Positions 1-8,795 of a stretch of 33,544 nucleotides of DNA are shown here, in pieces. The stretch spans positions 1 to 33,544 of the forward strand of contig CABZMN010000007.1 of assembly GCA_902526825.1 (NCBI GenBank), in the 5' to 3' direction. The DNA is from an uncultured Candidatus Actinomarina sp. Lineage in GTDB: Bacteria > Actinomycetota > Acidimicrobiia > Actinomarinales > Actinomarinaceae. A program made the position numbers and the translations under genes. The notes below the pieces were generated by a model. The model was given only the letters and a program-made list of their open reading frames with translations. It did no database searches and had not been told where the DNA came from. Numbering within the stretch: position 1 is the first letter of the stretch; every line of letters begins with the position of its first letter.

Positions 1-1
1 A

Positions 2-139
2 ATTGATTTGTTAAGGCCATCAATTCAAAATAACGAAATACAATTTTTAATAGCAACTGTATTAATCCATGGATTCATTCTTCCGATTAAATATTTAATT
101 TATAAATTGTTTGTATTCAAAGATTCTTTAAATAATTGA
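2..139 (+). CDS. C-terminal end of a membrane protein, probably GtrA-like (partial)
   Basis: The frame is open from the left edge to a TGA at 137-139 and gives about 45 residues. It contains one hydrophobic segment (FLIATVLIHGFILPI) followed by KYLIYKLFVFKDS. A basic/aromatic tail ending in FVF right after the last helix is typical of GtrA-family proteins, small four-helix membrane proteins thought to take part in moving polyprenyl-linked sugars across the membrane. A GT2 glycosyltransferase lies next to it on the other strand, and GtrA and GT2 (GtrB-like) genes are common partners, although here they converge and overlap by 40 bases. The start is outside the window, so the family call rests on the tail and the neighbour only. 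Confidence 0.45.
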   Translation: MDLLRPSIQNNEIQFLIATVLIHGFILPIKYLIYKLFVFKDSLNN

Positions 140-840
140 AATCTTAATATAAATAAACTTTTTAGTGTTCTTGGTATTCTTGTAAAAATAACAGACACAC
201 TGGGTCTAATTTCATTTACTTTTGCAGGTACTTCTCGAATCTTGAATCCTGATCTTTCTATTCTAATTAAAAGTTCAGTATCAAAAATATCCTGAGTCGA
301 AATGACGTTATTGATTTCTTTTTGTATATTTAATTTTCTAATGGCTTTCATACCATGAGTATCACTAAGTGAGGTTTGAAATAAAAGCTTTAGAATTAAC
401 ACAAATATTGATGTTGCCATTTTTCTAACAAATGTTCTTTCATCCTTAGATTCACTTAATCTTTTCGATGCAACGAGGGCTACGAAATTTTCATCTAATT
501 GCAATGCTTGTTTAAGAAATTTTTTTGAAAAATAATCGATATCAAAAGATATTACAATTTCATTTTTGGCATTTTCGAAGCCATTTTTTAATGCAAGACC
601 ATAATTTGCATAATCACTACTTATCGTAAAACAATTGTTTTTATCGTTTATAAAAGTTTGAATTAGATTTATTGTGTTATCTGTTGAGCCATTTTCAGAA
701 AAAATAATTTCAAATGGCATGTTCATCTCTTGGCAAATAATATAAATTTTCTTTGCAGATTCTAAAAAGATTTCTTCTTCATTAAATACTGGTATTACAA
801 CTGAAAAATTATTAATCATGTTGTTCATTTTCATAAACAT
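100..840 (-). CDS. GT2-family glycosyltransferase (DPM1/GtrB-like)
   Basis: A 246-residue GT-A fold glycosyltransferase. The N-terminus carries the family signature VVIPVFNEEE, then FSENGSTDNT (nucleotide-binding loop) and a DxD-like SFDIDYFS near residue 100, which would coordinate the metal and the sugar nucleotide. It probably transfers a sugar from a nucleotide donor to a polyprenyl phosphate or related acceptor at the inner membrane face. A moderately hydrophobic stretch (TSIFVLILKLLF) lies in the middle, but there is no clear pair of C-terminal helices as in full GtrB. Methionines at residues 3, 5 and 8 are alternative starts; MINNFSVVIP from residue 8 (base 819) is the most family-like. 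Its start is only 15 bases from manB on the other strand. The exact acceptor cannot be read from the sequence. Confidence 0.8.
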   Translation of the reverse strand: MFMKMNNMINNFSVVIPVFNEEEIFLESAKKIYIICQEMNMPFEIIFSENGSTDNTINLIQTFINDKNNCFTISSDYANYGLALKNGFENAKNEIVISFDIDYFSKKFLKQALQLDENFVALVASKRLSESKDERTFVRKMATSIFVLILKLLFQTSLSDTHGMKAIRKLNIQKEINNVISTQDIFDTELLIRIERSGFKIREVPAKVNEIRPSVSVIFTRIPRTLKSLFILRFQLFKESLNTNNL

Positions 841-846
841 TACAAT
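841..846 (+). promoter_or_regulatory. Putative -10 hexamer TACAAT for manB (leaderless-type)
   Basis: TACAAT matches TATAAT at five of six positions and sits nine bases before the GTG of manB. Transcription would begin within a few bases of the start codon, and there is no separate Shine-Dalgarno upstream. This suggests a leaderless or nearly leaderless mRNA. No good -35 was identified. Confidence 0.4.
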
Positions 847-855
847 ACATATGGA

Positions 856-2193
856 GTGAATGAAAATAAACTAGATTTAATTTTTAAGGCTTACGACGTA
901 AGAGGTATCTTTAATGAAACAATTACCCCTGAAATAGGTTTTAAAATTGGTGCAGCTTTTGCTTCATATGTAGATTCAAACGAAATTATTGTTGGCCATG
1001 ATGGTCGTATTTCAAATAATGAAATGTTTGCTGCAGTAAGTTCAGGGATAAAGTCGGTAAATAAAAAAGTTTTATATGTTGGTATGGTTCCAACAGATGT
1101 TGTTTATACGTTGTCAGGAATTAAGAATTTACCTGGTCTAATTATTACAGCTTCTCACAATCCAAAAGAGTATACAGGTATGAAATTTTGTAACGTGGGA
1201 GCAGTAGCAATTGGTCAAGAAACAGGATTAAAAGAAATTCAAAAGTTCGCAGAAAATTTTGATGATGATTTTAATATCTCTGCTTTGCCAGAAAGGCAAA
1301 CAATGAATCAACTATATTTGGAACACTTTAAAAAAATAATAAACCCATCAGAAATAAGTGACGAAGTAAAATTTTCTATTGATGCTGGAAACGGTGTTTT
1401 AGGTGCAATTATTGAAGACCTTTCAAAAACTTTTAATTTAAATTTTGAGGGTCTTTATATGGATGTAGATGGCAACTTCCCCAATCATCCAGCAGATCCC
1501 TCTAATGAAAACAATCTTTTAGATTTGAAGGATAAAGTCATATCTCAAAATCTTGATTTTGGAGTTGCTTTTGATGGAGATGCCGACAGATCTGTATTTA
1601 TAGATGATAAAGGGAATCTTATAAGCGGAAGTTTAATGACATGTTTGATCTCTGATTGGCTATTTGAAAAAAAATCTGAAATAAAAGTAGTTCATAATGT
1701 AAATGTCCAACCTTCTGTTATTAAGTACTTAAATAATAGAGGAATAGAGACAATAAGATCTAAGGTTGGTCACTCATATATAAAAAAGATTATGAGGGAT
1801 AAAGATGCAGACTTTGGTGGAGAGCATAGTGCACATTTTTATTTGAGAGAAAATTTTTATGCTGATTCAGGAATATTGACATTATTAATATTTTTAAAAA
1901 TTTTATCTGAAAAAAATGTCAAAAGTTCAGTGCTTGTAGAAAATTATGAATTTAACCCATCATCAGGTGAAATTAATTATGTGGTCGAAGATGTAGAGAC
2001 AAGTTTAAAAAAAATCGAAAATTCTTTTCAGGGTGAATTTGATAAATTAGATGGAATATCATATTTTTCCGATGATTTTTGGTTTAACGTAAGAGGATCA
2101 AATACTGAACCTTTGCTTAGATTAAATGCAGAAGCAGTAGATCAAAAAACTTTAGACAACATCATTGATGAAATTTCAAATATAATAAGTTAA
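856..2193 (+). CDS. manB: Phosphomannomutase/phosphoglucomutase ManB
   Basis: A 445-residue alpha-D-phosphohexomutase that interconverts hexose 6-phosphate and hexose 1-phosphate, feeding GDP-mannose or UDP-glucose synthesis in the cytoplasm. The catalytic phosphoserine loop is TASHNPKEYTGMKF (Ser100), the Mg-binding loop is DGDADRS (residues 241-247) and the sugar-binding loop is GGEHSAHFYLR (from residue 322). The SAH version of that loop is typical of actinobacterial ManB. A phosphate-binding RGSNTEPLLRLNAE stands near the C-terminus. Length is normal. The start is GTG at 856, the only sensible choice in this frame. The sugar-phosphate isomerase follows after three bases, so the two are surely co-transcribed and linked in mannose metabolism. 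Whether glucose or mannose is preferred cannot be told from sequence. Confidence 0.93.
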   Translation: MNENKLDLIFKAYDVRGIFNETITPEIGFKIGAAFASYVDSNEIIVGHDGRISNNEMFAAVSSGIKSVNKKVLYVGMVPTDVVYTLSGIKNLPGLIITASHNPKEYTGMKFCNVGAVAIGQETGLKEIQKFAENFDDDFNISALPERQTMNQLYLEHFKKIINPSEISDEVKFSIDAGNGVLGAIIEDLSKTFNLNFEGLYMDVDGNFPNHPADPSNENNLLDLKDKVISQNLDFGVAFDGDADRSVFIDDKGNLISGSLMTCLISDWLFEKKSEIKVVHNVNVQPSVIKYLNNRGIETIRSKVGHSYIKKIMRDKDADFGGEHSAHFYLRENFYADSGILTLLIFLKILSEKNVKSSVLVENYEFNPSSGEINYVVEDVETSLKKIENSFQGEFDKLDGISYFSDDFWFNVRGSNTEPLLRLNAEAVDQKTLDNIIDEISNIIS

Positions 2194-2196
2194 TAG

Positions 2197-3192
2197 ATGT
2201 TAAATGTTGCTTTTGACTTAAAAAATCAAATAATATCCGATCTCGAATATTCAAGTAATCTTGAAAAAATTTCATATGAAAATTTATTAATTATGGGCAT
2301 GGGTGGATCAGGTATTGCTGGAGATGTAATGAAGATATTATCTAACGAAATATCTGATAAAAACATTTTTGTACAAAAAGACTATTCGATTCCAAAACAA
2401 GTTAAAAAGTTTAAACCCCTATGTTTGTTTATTTCATATTCTGGCAATACAGAGGAAACTTTATCAGGAATATCTGATGCAAAAATAAACAATTTTGATT
2501 GGATAGTTATTTCAAGTGGTGGAAAGTTAATCGATATGGCTAACGAAGAAGGTAAAGAATATATCAAAATTCCAAGTGGTTTACAACCAAGGGCAGCATT
2601 TGGATATCTTACACTGGCTGTTTCAAAAATAATTGACATTGCTGAAGGTTCAAATTATTTATCTCAATTAAACGATGTAAGTTCCTACATTGATAAATTG
2701 TCTGAAAAAGGTGAAAAATCAAATATCAATCAATTATCAATAGATATTTGTGAAAGTATCAATAAAAAAACTGTAATTATTTATTCAGGGACTGATATGT
2801 CAAAAGTTGTGTCTTCACGTTGGAAAACACAAATTAATGAGAATGCTAAATCCAAAGCTTATGTCGGTCATTTACCTGAAGTTCATCACAATGAAATTCT
2901 CTCATGGGATGCAGATGAAGAAGGTAGTAAAAAAAATTACATTGTAATCATGATCAGGGATCAAAACGAACATACTCAAATTAAGAAAAGATTTGAACTG
3001 ACTAAAGATTTAATAGGTGAAAAAGTAGATATAACCGAAGTAAATTTACCTAATCAAGAAAGTACACTAAAAACCTTATTGGAGTTAGTATTACTAGGTG
3101 ATTTAGTAAGTATTAATCTAGCTGCAAAACTTACTGTTGATCCAAATAATATAGATACAATTGAAAAATTGAAAAAATTACTAGGAGAATAA
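2197..3192 (+). CDS. Bifunctional phosphoglucose/phosphomannose isomerase (SIS family)
   Basis: A 331-residue two-SIS-domain aldose-ketose isomerase that interconverts fructose 6-phosphate with glucose 6-phosphate and mannose 6-phosphate. The first SIS domain begins with MGMGGSGIAGD, and a substrate-phosphate loop ISYSGNTEETL follows at about residue 86. LQPRAAFGY matches the conserved PRAAxGY of the PGI/PMI family. The second domain carries EVHHNEILSWD, which holds the catalytic acid/base residues. It starts with ATG three bases after manB and its stop overlaps the next start (TAATG). Together with ManB it forms a two-step route from fructose 6-phosphate to mannose 1-phosphate, which fits the glycosyltransferase next door. 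Confidence 0.88.
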   Translation: MLNVAFDLKNQIISDLEYSSNLEKISYENLLIMGMGGSGIAGDVMKILSNEISDKNIFVQKDYSIPKQVKKFKPLCLFISYSGNTEETLSGISDAKINNFDWIVISSGGKLIDMANEEGKEYIKIPSGLQPRAAFGYLTLAVSKIIDIAEGSNYLSQLNDVSSYIDKLSEKGEKSNINQLSIDICESINKKTVIIYSGTDMSKVVSSRWKTQINENAKSKAYVGHLPEVHHNEILSWDADEEGSKKNYIVIMIRDQNEHTQIKKRFELTKDLIGEKVDITEVNLPNQESTLKTLLELVLLGDLVSINLAAKLTVDPNNIDTIEKLKKLLGE

Positions 3193-4436
3193 TGTCCACA
3201 ATAAAAGATAAAAATTTGGCAACAATTGGTCAACAAGAAGTTGATTGGGCCGCAAGACAAATGAAAGTTCTTGAGGAAATCAAGACAGAGTTTTCTTCCT
3301 CTAAACCATTGAATGGTTTAAATATCGGGGCTTGTATGCATGTAACAAAAGAAACAGCAAACTTAATGCTTACTTTGAAGGCTGCAGGAGCAAACGTTGC
3401 CTTATGTGCATCGAATCCATTATCAACTAAGGATTCAGTTGCAGCCTATTTATCTGAAAATGACATTGAAGTACACGCAGTACACGGTGTATCAAATGAT
3501 GATTTTTTTAAACATCTTAATTCTGTACTTGATACTAAACCGGATATAACAATGGATGACGGGGCAGATTTAGTAACACTGCTTTTAACAGACAGAGCTG
3601 ATATTCCAATTATGGGTTCAATGGAAGAAACTACAACAGGAGTTATAAGACTGAAGTCAATGGAAAAAAATAATAAGCTTCGTTTCCCAGTTGTTGCCGT
3701 GAACGATTCAGAAACTAAACACTTATTTGATAATAGATTTGGAACAGGTCAAAGTGCTATGGATGGTGTTGTTAGAGCAACAGATCTTTTAATTGCTGGT
3801 TTAGATGTTGTTGTTATTGGTTTTGGTGACTGTGGAAAAGGAGTTGCAGAAAGGGCATACGGAATGGGTGCAAAAGTTACAGTGGTTGAGCCTAACTCCG
3901 TACTTGCTTTAGAAGCTTTGATGCATGGTTACGAGGTAAAGAGTAGTGTAAATGCTTCAAAAATTGCAGATGTAATTGTCTCTGTGACAGGAAATATGCA
4001 TGCATTAGACAAGCAACATTTTGATGTAATGAAAGATGGTGTGGTCTTAGCTAACGCGGGACATTTTGATGTAGAAATTAATTTAGAAGCACTAAAACGA
4101 GAAAGTGCAGAGATCCATAGAGTTAGAGACCATGTCGAAAGTTATTTATATGATGGGAAGGAAATATTAGTACTTGCTGAAGGCAGACTTGTAAACTTAG
4201 CTGCCGCATCAGGACATCCAGCTTCGGTAATGGATATGTCATTTGCTAACCAAGCACTTGCAGCTGAATGGATAAAAGACAATCATGAAGAATTACTCCC
4301 AAAGGTTTACACCCTTCCAAACGAAGTTGATTTAAAAATTGCGGCTACAAAACTAGGACTCATGGGTGGAGAGTTAGAAATACTTACCAAAGAGCAAATT
4401 GATTATCTCGACTCGTGGGAGCATGGCACAAGCTAA
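3192..4436 (+). CDS. ahcY: Adenosylhomocysteinase (S-adenosylhomocysteine hydrolase), short form
   Basis: Splits S-adenosylhomocysteine reversibly into adenosine and homocysteine, removing the inhibitory product of SAM-dependent methylation; tightly bound NAD is the cofactor. Diagnostic blocks include TMDDGADL, VAVNDSETKHLFDNRFGTGQS with the catalytic Lys/Asp region, the Rossmann loop VIGFGDCGKGVAERA, and the signature LAEGRLVNLAAASGHPASVM. At 414 residues it ends at YLDSWEHGTS and lacks the longer C-terminal tail, ending in YRY, of the eukaryotic and mycobacterial enzymes. This is the short form known from archaea and some bacteria. The ATG overlaps the stop of the isomerase by one base. Methyltransferases served by it in this window include RsmA and RsmI. 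Confidence 0.95.
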   Translation: MSTIKDKNLATIGQQEVDWAARQMKVLEEIKTEFSSSKPLNGLNIGACMHVTKETANLMLTLKAAGANVALCASNPLSTKDSVAAYLSENDIEVHAVHGVSNDDFFKHLNSVLDTKPDITMDDGADLVTLLLTDRADIPIMGSMEETTTGVIRLKSMEKNNKLRFPVVAVNDSETKHLFDNRFGTGQSAMDGVVRATDLLIAGLDVVVIGFGDCGKGVAERAYGMGAKVTVVEPNSVLALEALMHGYEVKSSVNASKIADVIVSVTGNMHALDKQHFDVMKDGVVLANAGHFDVEINLEALKRESAEIHRVRDHVESYLYDGKEILVLAEGRLVNLAAASGHPASVMDMSFANQALAAEWIKDNHEELLPKVYTLPNEVDLKIAATKLGLMGGELEILTKEQIDYLDSWEHGTS

Positions 4437-4438
4437 AT

Positions 4439-7033
4439 TTGAGTATTTTTAAAAAAGTCTTATCTGTTGGAAGTGGAAAGCTTGCTCAAGAGCTTGATAA
4501 AAAAGTTGAGTTAATCAATAATTTAGAGTCAGAAGTAGAAAAATATTCAGATGAAGAAATAAAAAATAAATTTCAAGATCTCAAAACAAAAATTAATAAT
4601 GAAAATAAGTTTGATTATGAGGTTGAGGCATTTTCACTTGTTAGAGAGGCATCTAAAAGAACAATTGGGCAACGTCATTACAATGTTCAGTTATTTGGAG
4701 GGATGGTTTTACTTAGAAACAAAATAGCAGAGATGAAAACTGGAGAGGGTAAAACATTAGTTTCTACACTTCCAATCTCATTTATGTCACTTTTTGATCA
4801 AAGTGTTCATGTTGTTACCGTAAATGATTATCTATCTAGAAGAGATGCTGAATGGATGAGTCCAATTTATAACTTCTTAGGTCTAGAAGTAGGGTTAATT
4901 TATTCAAATCAAGACTACAAAGAAAAAGTTTTTGAATACAAAAAAGATATTGTTTATGGAACTAATAATGAATTTGGATTTGATTACCTAAGAGACAATA
5001 TGGCCCAATCATCAGAGCAATTGACTCAAGGAAATCTATTTTATGCGGTTATTGATGAAGTTGACTCGATACTAGTAGATGAAGCTAGAACCCCTTTGAT
5101 TATTTCTGGAAGAGTAGAGGAGTCTACAAAATGGTATTTGCAATTTTCAAAGTTTGTAAAACAAATGAAAAAAGATTTTCATTATGAAGTTGATGAATCA
5201 AAGAAACAAATTCATCCAACTGAAGAGGGGATTGAGTTAATAGAACAAAAACTGAGTATTGAAAATCTTTATGAAAATACATCTACAAACTTCATTCATT
5301 ATTTAACTGCTTCTTTACGTGCAAAAGAGATTTATAAAAAAGATGTAGATTATATTGTTTCAGATGGTCAAGTAAAAATAGTAGATGAATTTACTGGTCG
5401 TGTTTTGGAGGGTAGACGATATTCTGACGGACTTCACCAAGCTATCGAAGCAAAAGAAAATGTTAGTATTCAAGATGAAAACCAAACATTAGCATCTATA
5501 ACTTATCAGAATTATTTTAGAATGTACGAACATCTTGCTGGTATGACAGGTACAGCAAAAACTGAAGAAGAAGAACTTATTCAAATCTACAATCTTGAAG
5601 TTGTTGAGATACCAACCAATTTACCTATTGCAAGAAATGACAATCAAGATACGGTTTATAAAACAAAACAGGCAAAATTAAAGGCTGTAGTAGATGATAT
5701 CAAACATCGACATGAAATGGGTCAACCAGTTTTGCTTGGTACTGTCTCTGTTGATTCATCAGAGGAAATTTCAAAAGAGTTAACAAAAAACAGCATCAAA
5801 CACAGTGTTTTAAATGCTAAAAATCACTTAGAAGAGGCAGCAATCATCGCTCAAGCAGGAAGGTTAAAATCTGTAACCGTCGCAACAAATATGGCAGGTA
5901 GAGGTGTAGATATAAAACTTGGAGGAAACAGTGAATTTATGGCCAAAAAACAGGCAGAGAATGATAGTAATTCTGACGATCCAAAAATTATGCAGGATTT
6001 AATTAAAAAATTTGACTCCATTATTGATGAAGAAAAAGAGAAAGTCATTCAACTAGGAGGTCTTTATGTAATTGGAACAGAAAGACACGAATCTCGAAGA
6101 ATAGATAATCAGTTAAGAGGAAGATCAGGAAGACAAGGCGATCCTGGTGAATCAAGATTCTATATAAGCTTAGAAGATGACCTAATGAGAAGATTTCAAG
6201 GTGAACGTATTCAGTCAATTATGGATAAGCTCAATCTTCCTGATGATGAAAAAATTGAACAAAGTATGGTTACAAAAAGTATCGAAAGAGCACAGGCACA
6301 GGTAGAATCTTTAAACTTTGAAATTAGAAAAAATGTACTCAAGTTTGATCAAGTACTAAATCAACAAAGAGATGTTATTTACAAATGGAGAAGAGATTTA
6401 CTCAGGTCAGACAGTATAGAAAATCTAATAATTGATTGGCGTGATGATATTTTTGATGATTTACAAAATAATATTGATAGTTATAAGACACAATATGAGA
6501 CACTTGAAGATTTTAAAAATTTAGTCAATGATGAATTAAGTTTAATCCTATCTGAGAACATAAAAAAAGAAATTTTAAAAGATGTTGAGGTAAATGATAA
6601 ATTACAAATAATTTCGAATCTTGAGTCTTTATATACTAAAAATTTCGAATCGGATCCTAACAATTTTATGAATTTAGCAAGAATGGGGTCCCTATCATTT
6701 ATTGATCAATCATGGAAAAATCATCTTTCAGAAATGGATTATTTAAGATCAGGAATTGGTCTAAGAGCAATGGGTCAGAGAGATCCACTAGTTGAGTACC
6801 AAAAAGAAGGGTATGATTTATTTGAAGATTTAATACATAATGTAAAATTATCCGTTGTTAGACTTCTACTAAACTTTGAAAAGATCGCAAAAGATAATAG
6901 TAATTTAGATAAAGAAAATAAAATTAATGCTGAAAACAAAGATAAAATTGGAAGAAATGACCCGTGCTACTGCGGTTCTGGCATAAAATATAAAAAATGT
7001 GGAATGATAGATAAATGTATAAAGAACTTATAA
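4439..7033 (+). CDS. secA: Preprotein translocase ATPase SecA
   Basis: The motor of the Sec export pathway, pushing unfolded preproteins through SecYEG by ATP hydrolysis. Visible are the Walker A region AEMKTGEGKT, the DEAD-like block DEVDSILVDEARTPLIISG, the cross-linking-domain start VDEFTGRVLEGRRYSDGLHQ, helicase motifs GTERHESRRIDNQLRGRSGRQGD (given here as landmarks around residue 550) and a C-terminal zinc-binding tail GRNDPCYCGSGIKYKKCGM. The final ligand pair of the tail reads Cys-Gly where Cys-His is usual. I prefer the TTG at 4439, which gives MSIFKKVLSVGSGK and aligns with SecA N-termini; a GTG at 4415 would add eight residues and overlap ahcY. It is about 864 residues, and prfB begins inside its last codons. 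Confidence 0.95.
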   Translation: MSIFKKVLSVGSGKLAQELDKKVELINNLESEVEKYSDEEIKNKFQDLKTKINNENKFDYEVEAFSLVREASKRTIGQRHYNVQLFGGMVLLRNKIAEMKTGEGKTLVSTLPISFMSLFDQSVHVVTVNDYLSRRDAEWMSPIYNFLGLEVGLIYSNQDYKEKVFEYKKDIVYGTNNEFGFDYLRDNMAQSSEQLTQGNLFYAVIDEVDSILVDEARTPLIISGRVEESTKWYLQFSKFVKQMKKDFHYEVDESKKQIHPTEEGIELIEQKLSIENLYENTSTNFIHYLTASLRAKEIYKKDVDYIVSDGQVKIVDEFTGRVLEGRRYSDGLHQAIEAKENVSIQDENQTLASITYQNYFRMYEHLAGMTGTAKTEEEELIQIYNLEVVEIPTNLPIARNDNQDTVYKTKQAKLKAVVDDIKHRHEMGQPVLLGTVSVDSSEEISKELTKNSIKHSVLNAKNHLEEAAIIAQAGRLKSVTVATNMAGRGVDIKLGGNSEFMAKKQAENDSNSDDPKIMQDLIKKFDSIIDEEKEKVIQLGGLYVIGTERHESRRIDNQLRGRSGRQGDPGESRFYISLEDDLMRRFQGERIQSIMDKLNLPDDEKIEQSMVTKSIERAQAQVESLNFEIRKNVLKFDQVLNQQRDVIYKWRRDLLRSDSIENLIIDWRDDIFDDLQNNIDSYKTQYETLEDFKNLVNDELSLILSENIKKEILKDVEVNDKLQIISNLESLYTKNFESDPNNFMNLARMGSLSFIDQSWKNHLSEMDYLRSGIGLRAMGQRDPLVEYQKEGYDLFEDLIHNVKLSVVRLLLNFEKIAKDNSNLDKENKINAENKDKIGRNDPCYCGSGIKYKKCGMIDKCIKNL

Positions 7034-8119
7034 ATAAGGTTGTAGATTTTAAAGATAGAATAAACTCGGCTAAGGAGTATCTTTGACTTTGATAACAAGA
7101 AAGAACAACTTTTAGAAATTAACAAAATTATTTCTGAAGAAAATTTTTGGTCATCAAATCCAAATGCTCAAAATATAGTTAAAAACGCATCAAATATTGA
7201 GAAAATAGTTAATTTATTGGAGGTTATAGATACTGAAATTGAAGACCTAGAAGAATTTTTAGAACTAAGTAAGGATAACACAACTGAATTAAACGAATTA
7301 AAGAATCAACTAAGTGAAATAGAGCAAAAAATTCTAGATTTAGAAGAAGAATCACTTTATTCAGAAGAGTTTGATAATCACTCAGCAGTTCTTACGGTAA
7401 ATGCAGGTGCTGGGGGGGTAGACGCTCATGATTGGGCCGAAATATTATTAAGAATGTATACAAGATTTCTGGATGACAATGATATGAAATATGAAATTGA
7501 AGAAATTTCATCTGGGGAAGAAGCAGGAATAAAATCAGCCTCTATTAGAGTCGATAACTTTAGAGCATATGCAAATTTAGAAAGTGAAAGAGGAGTTCAT
7601 CGATTGGTAAGAATCAGTCCATTTGATAGTAATAAAAGAAGACATACAAGTTTTGCTGGTGTAGATGTTATTCCTTTAATTGAAGATTCTGATGATTATG
7701 AATTGAATGATGATGATATTCGTATTGATGTATACAGGTCTTCAGGGGCTGGAGGCCAACATGTAAATACAACAGATTCAGCTGTAAGAGTTACACATAT
7801 TTCTACAGGTATTGTTGTTGCGTGTCAGGCAGAAAGATCACAACTTCAAAATAAAATTCGTGCTTTAAGTCTTTTAAAATCAAAATTAATAATCAAGGAA
7901 AAAGAGGAAAAATTAAAAAAACTTGATTCTATTAGGGGAGAACAAGTAGAAGCTGGGTGGGGTAGGCAAATAAGATCATATGTAATGCAACCTTATCAAC
8001 AAGTTAAAGATTCAAGAACAAATATTGAAGTAGGAAATATACAATCAGTATTAGATGGAGATATTAACATATTTATTAATGAGTATCTAAAATGGCGGAG
8101 ACAGGGATTAAATGATTAG
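7015..8119 (+). CDS. prfB: Peptide chain release factor 2, expressed through a programmed +1 frameshift
   Basis: RF2 recognises UGA and UAA stop codons and triggers peptide release. The gene is two frames: 7015-7083 encodes 23 codons (MYKELINKVV...SAKEYL) ending at an in-frame TGA (7084-7086); skipping the T at 7084 continues from 7085 as DFDNKKEQLLEINK to the TAG at 8117-8119. The joined protein is 367 residues, the usual RF2 length, and aligns with the E. coli sequence across the join (GYL/DYD there, EYL/DFD here). SGAGGQHVNTTDSAVRVTH holds the GGQ hydrolysis motif, and ISPFDSNKRRHTSFA holds the SPF stop-codon tripeptide of RF2. The ATG at 7015 overlaps secA by 19 bases, and ftsE overlaps the 3' end by 8. 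Taking only 7217-8119 would lose the N-terminal domain. Confidence 0.95.
7072..7087 (+). other. RF2 programmed frameshift site (SD-like AAGGAG, TAT, slippery CTT, TGA C)
   Basis: AAGGAG (7072-7077) is an internal Shine-Dalgarno placed three bases before CTT TGA C (7081-7087), the same arrangement as the classic AGGGGG TAT CTT TGA C of E. coli prfB. Low RF2 slows decoding of TGA in its poor context (followed by C), the peptidyl-tRNA(Leu) slips from CTT to TTT, and translation resumes at GAC. This is autoregulation of RF2 by its own level. Confidence 0.93.
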
Positions 8120-8789
8120 ATTAGAAGATGTTTCATTAGTATTTCAAGGAGGCAGTGTAGCCTTATCTAATGTGTCTACACAGATTTCGGAAGGAGAGTT
8201 TGTTTATCTAATTGGTCATTCTGGAAGCGGCAAATCATCGCTGTTAAAACTTTTATATAAAGAATATTCCGCAACAAAAGGCAGTATTGAGGTAGTTGAT
8301 ATGGACGTAACGTCTTTGCCTAGTTGGAAGATACCATTGCTTAGAAGAAAACTAGGTATTGTAACTCAAGAACCTCAACTCCTTGAAAATAGAACAACTT
8401 TTGAAAATATCAGTTTTGCACTAGAAGTGCTTGGTTTTGATGAAAAGGAAATAAATGAAAAAACTAATACTTTGATTGAATTGGTTGATCTAGAAAATAG
8501 TATGTACAAATTTCCTAATCAACTTTCAGGAGGAGAACAAACAAGAGCTTGTATAGCAAGAGCACTTGCCTCTAATCCACTACTTCTTTTATGTGATGAG
8601 CCTACAGGCAATTTAGATCCAGATTTAAGTATTCAAATTATATCCTTACTTGAAAAAATAAATAGGGCTGGAACTACTGTCCTAATGGCTACCCATGATT
8701 CTTCAATTGTTAATAGAAGAAAGAAAAGAGTTTTGCAATTAAGTAATGGAAAATTAGTAAGTGATGTTGAAAAAGGTAGGTATATTTAA
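8112..8789 (+). CDS. ftsE: Cell division ATP-binding protein FtsE
   Basis: The ATPase subunit of the FtsEX complex, which sits at the division site and drives conformational change of FtsX to switch on a periplasmic or surface peptidoglycan hydrolase. It has 225 residues with all ABC motifs: Walker A GHSGSGKSSLLKLL (about residues 35-48), signature LSGGEQTRACIARAL, Walker B LLLCDEPTGNLD and the H-loop MATHD. Length is typical. Its ATG lies eight bases inside prfB and ftsX follows after six bases, giving the prfB-ftsE-ftsX order often seen in actinobacteria and other bacteria. Confidence 0.95.
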   Translation: MIRLEDVSLVFQGGSVALSNVSTQISEGEFVYLIGHSGSGKSSLLKLLYKEYSATKGSIEVVDMDVTSLPSWKIPLLRRKLGIVTQEPQLLENRTTFENISFALEVLGFDEKEINEKTNTLIELVDLENSMYKFPNQLSGGEQTRACIARALASNPLLLLCDEPTGNLDPDLSIQIISLLEKINRAGTTVLMATHDSSIVNRRKKRVLQLSNGKLVSDVEKGRYI

Positions 8790-8795
8790 GCCCTC

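Noticed and set aside
7217..8119. prfB starting at TTG 7217, or prfB as a frameshifted pseudogene
   Set aside because: The canonical recoding site and a perfect alignment of both parts to full-length RF2 show programmed frameshifting, not decay.
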